A DNA stretch of 6,039 nt from Candidatus Zixiibacteriota bacterium (GTDB lineage Bacteria > Zixibacteria > MSB-5A5 > CAIYYT01). Below, piece after piece: positions 4,742 through 6,039 of this stretch. Under the pieces are notes generated by a model. The model was given only the letters and a program-made list of their open reading frames with translations. It made no database searches and was not told the origin of the DNA. Location of the stretch: NCBI GenBank assembly GCA_026397575.1, contig JAPLUP010000092.1:1-6039 (forward strand). The letters run 5' to 3'. Both the position numbers and the translations under genes were made by a program. The stretch's first letter is position 1. The number at the start of each line of letters is the position of its first letter.

Positions 4742-6039
4742 TTGATCTTGAAAAGCCGCGTGAAAATGCGCTGGATGGTCGCCTCCGACCCTGATTATCG
4801 GGTGGTGGAGCAGATTTCGAAAGAAGTGAATCTGCCATCACTGATAGTCAAGATACTGGTAAATCGGGGCATGACCGGCGCCGCTGAGATCGAAAAGTTC
4901 ATCAATCCGAGCATGACCGATCTCTGCGATCCGTTTCTGATCCCCGGCATGGAAGCCGCGGTGGAGCGGACCATGCAGGCGCTGCGCGAGAACGAGACCA
5001 TTATGATCTATGGCGACTATGATGTTGATGGCATTACAGCCGCATCATTGATGTTCTTGGTTCTCAACAAGCTGGGCGCCAATGTGCATTATTACCTGCC
5101 CAATCGACTGATTGAAGGATATGGATTATCGGAAGAAGGGATTCTGGAGGCGGAAAAGAAGAAAGCTTCTCTGATTATCTCCGTCGATACCGGTATTACC
5201 GCCAACCGCGAAGTCGAATACGCCAAAGAGAAATTCATTGACTGTGTGATAACCGATCATCACGAGCCGGGTGAAAGTCTGCCTTTGGCGGCCGCAGTCG
5301 TAAATCCGAAGATTGGCGGCGAGCATTCGGTCGGCAGAGAGTTGTCGGGCGTCGGTGTTGCGTTCAAATTCGCCCAAGGGTTGTTCCGCAAACTGGGGCA
5401 GGATGAGTCGGAGCTTGAAGAACATCTCGATCTAGTAGCACTCGGCACATCGGCGGACGTCGTGCCGCTTGTGAATGAAAACCGCGTACTGACATATTTC
5501 GGTATCAACCAGATCTTGCGATCTTCCAAGCCGGGACTGAAGTCGCTGGTCTTCGAGTGCGATCTGATGGGCAAAGAGATCACCACAAGTCAGATTGTCT
5601 TTATTCTCGCTCCGCGCATAAATGCCGTCGGTCGGTTAGGGGGCGCCGAAAAAGCGATTAAGTTGCTAACGACCAAGGACACTGCTACCGCCAGCAGTAT
5701 TGCCAAGTTCCTCGAAATCGAAAATCAACGACGGAAGTCAATTGATGAGAATACTCTGGAAGAAGCGCTGCAGCAGATCGAGAAGACGGTAGATGTGGAT
5801 AACGATAAGGCGATCATCCTGAATTCCTCGGGCTGGCATCAGGGTGTAATCGGAATTGTGGCCTCGCGTCTGGTTGAGCGTTTTTATCTACCGACGGTGC
5901 TGATTGCCGTCGACAAGGACGAAGGCAAAGGTTCCGGCAGGTCCATACCCGGGTTCCATCTTCACGATGCGCTGAAGAGTTGTGAAGATCTGTTGTTGCG
6001 CTACGGCGGACATAAGTATGCTGCCGGGCTGTCGATTGC
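4742..6039 (+). CDS. recJ: single-stranded-DNA-specific 5'-3' exonuclease RecJ (3' end beyond window)
   Basis: A DHH-family, metal-dependent nuclease that resects 5' ends of single-stranded DNA in recombination and repair. The 432 visible residues hold motif I GDYDVDG (about 91-97), motif II ISVDTGI (146-152), motif III TDHHEPGE (DHH at 172-174), LSGVGVAFKFAQ (191-202), LVALGTSADVVPL (231-243), PRINAVGRLG (291-300), and the DHHA1-type SGWHQGVIGIVASRL followed by GKGSGRSIPGF and RYGGHKYAAGL. The C-terminal OB-fold part is expected past 6039. The frame is open from 4742 after a TGA at 4739-4741. AGAGG at 4731-4735 lies 6 nt before TTG 4742 and 12 nt before TTG 4748, while the first ATG (4766) is 30 nt away, so a TTG start is favoured. 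Motif II has Thr where Asn or Cys is more usual; otherwise it looks normal. Confidence 0.93.
   Translation, partial: MILKSRVKMRWMVASDPDYRVVEQISKEVNLPSLIVKILVNRGMTGAAEIEKFINPSMTDLCDPFLIPGMEAAVERTMQALRENETIMIYGDYDVDGITAASLMFLVLNKLGANVHYYLPNRLIEGYGLSEEGILEAEKKKASLIISVDTGITANREVEYAKEKFIDCVITDHHEPGESLPLAAAVVNPKIGGEHSVGRELSGVGVAFKFAQGLFRKLGQDESELEEHLDLVALGTSADVVPLVNENRVLTYFGINQILRSSKPGLKSLVFECDLMGKEITTSQIVFILAPRINAVGRLGGAEKAIKLLTTKDTATASSIAKFLEIENQRRKSIDENTLEEALQQIEKTVDVDNDKAIILNSSGWHQGVIGIVASRLVERFYLPTVLIAVDKDEGKGSGRSIPGFHLHDALKSCEDLLLRYGGHKYAAGLSI

Noticed and set aside
4407..4841. Minus-strand open frame of 144 codons
   Set aside because: Antisense to rnpB and the start of recJ, with no recognisable domain.
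1..6039. CRISPR arrays, insertion sequences or transposase genes
   Set aside because: No spaced direct repeats, terminal inverted repeats or transposase-like frames were seen.

Overview
The window reads as chromosomal DNA of a Gram-negative, probably uncultivated bacterium. An exosortase with an IPTL-CTERM substrate is a Gram-negative surface-sorting arrangement, and the housekeeping genes are clearly bacterial (type A RNase P RNA, IMP dehydrogenase, RecJ). The gene set would fit the FCB/Zixibacteria-like candidate phyla, but that placement is a guess from style and not a demonstrated assignment. All genes lie on the + strand.

Region 1 (1-1774) is a compact protein-sorting cassette. A possible folded leader (1-62) precedes a small secreted protein with an IPTL-CTERM tail (103-561). 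Next come exosortase H (568-1152), the membrane peptidase expected to cut that tail, and a four-helix membrane protein of the type found beside XrtH (1163-1774). A long hairpin (587-621) lies at the junction between substrate and peptidase genes. The layout suggests a dedicated enzyme/substrate pair with an accessory membrane subunit.

Region 2 (1775-2135) has no protein gene. It holds a near-consensus sigma-70 promoter (1873-1901), a damaged tRNA-like sequence (1921-1978) whose 3' half is canonical but which lacks most of the D arm and the 5' anticodon strand, and a strong intrinsic terminator (2070-2097). No convincing promoter is visible between the terminator and the next gene. The unit could therefore be a dead tRNA gene, an integration scar at the edge of the exosortase cassette, or a leader with conditional termination.

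Region 3 (2136-6039) is a tightly packed housekeeping run: a coiled-coil/C4 zinc-ribbon protein, guaB with a GTG start 3 nt after the previous stop, rnpB (RNase P RNA), and recJ with a probable TTG start, cut off by the window end. Gaps are about 3, 31 and 23 nt, so these are probably largely co-transcribed, with RNase P RNA released from or embedded in the transcript.
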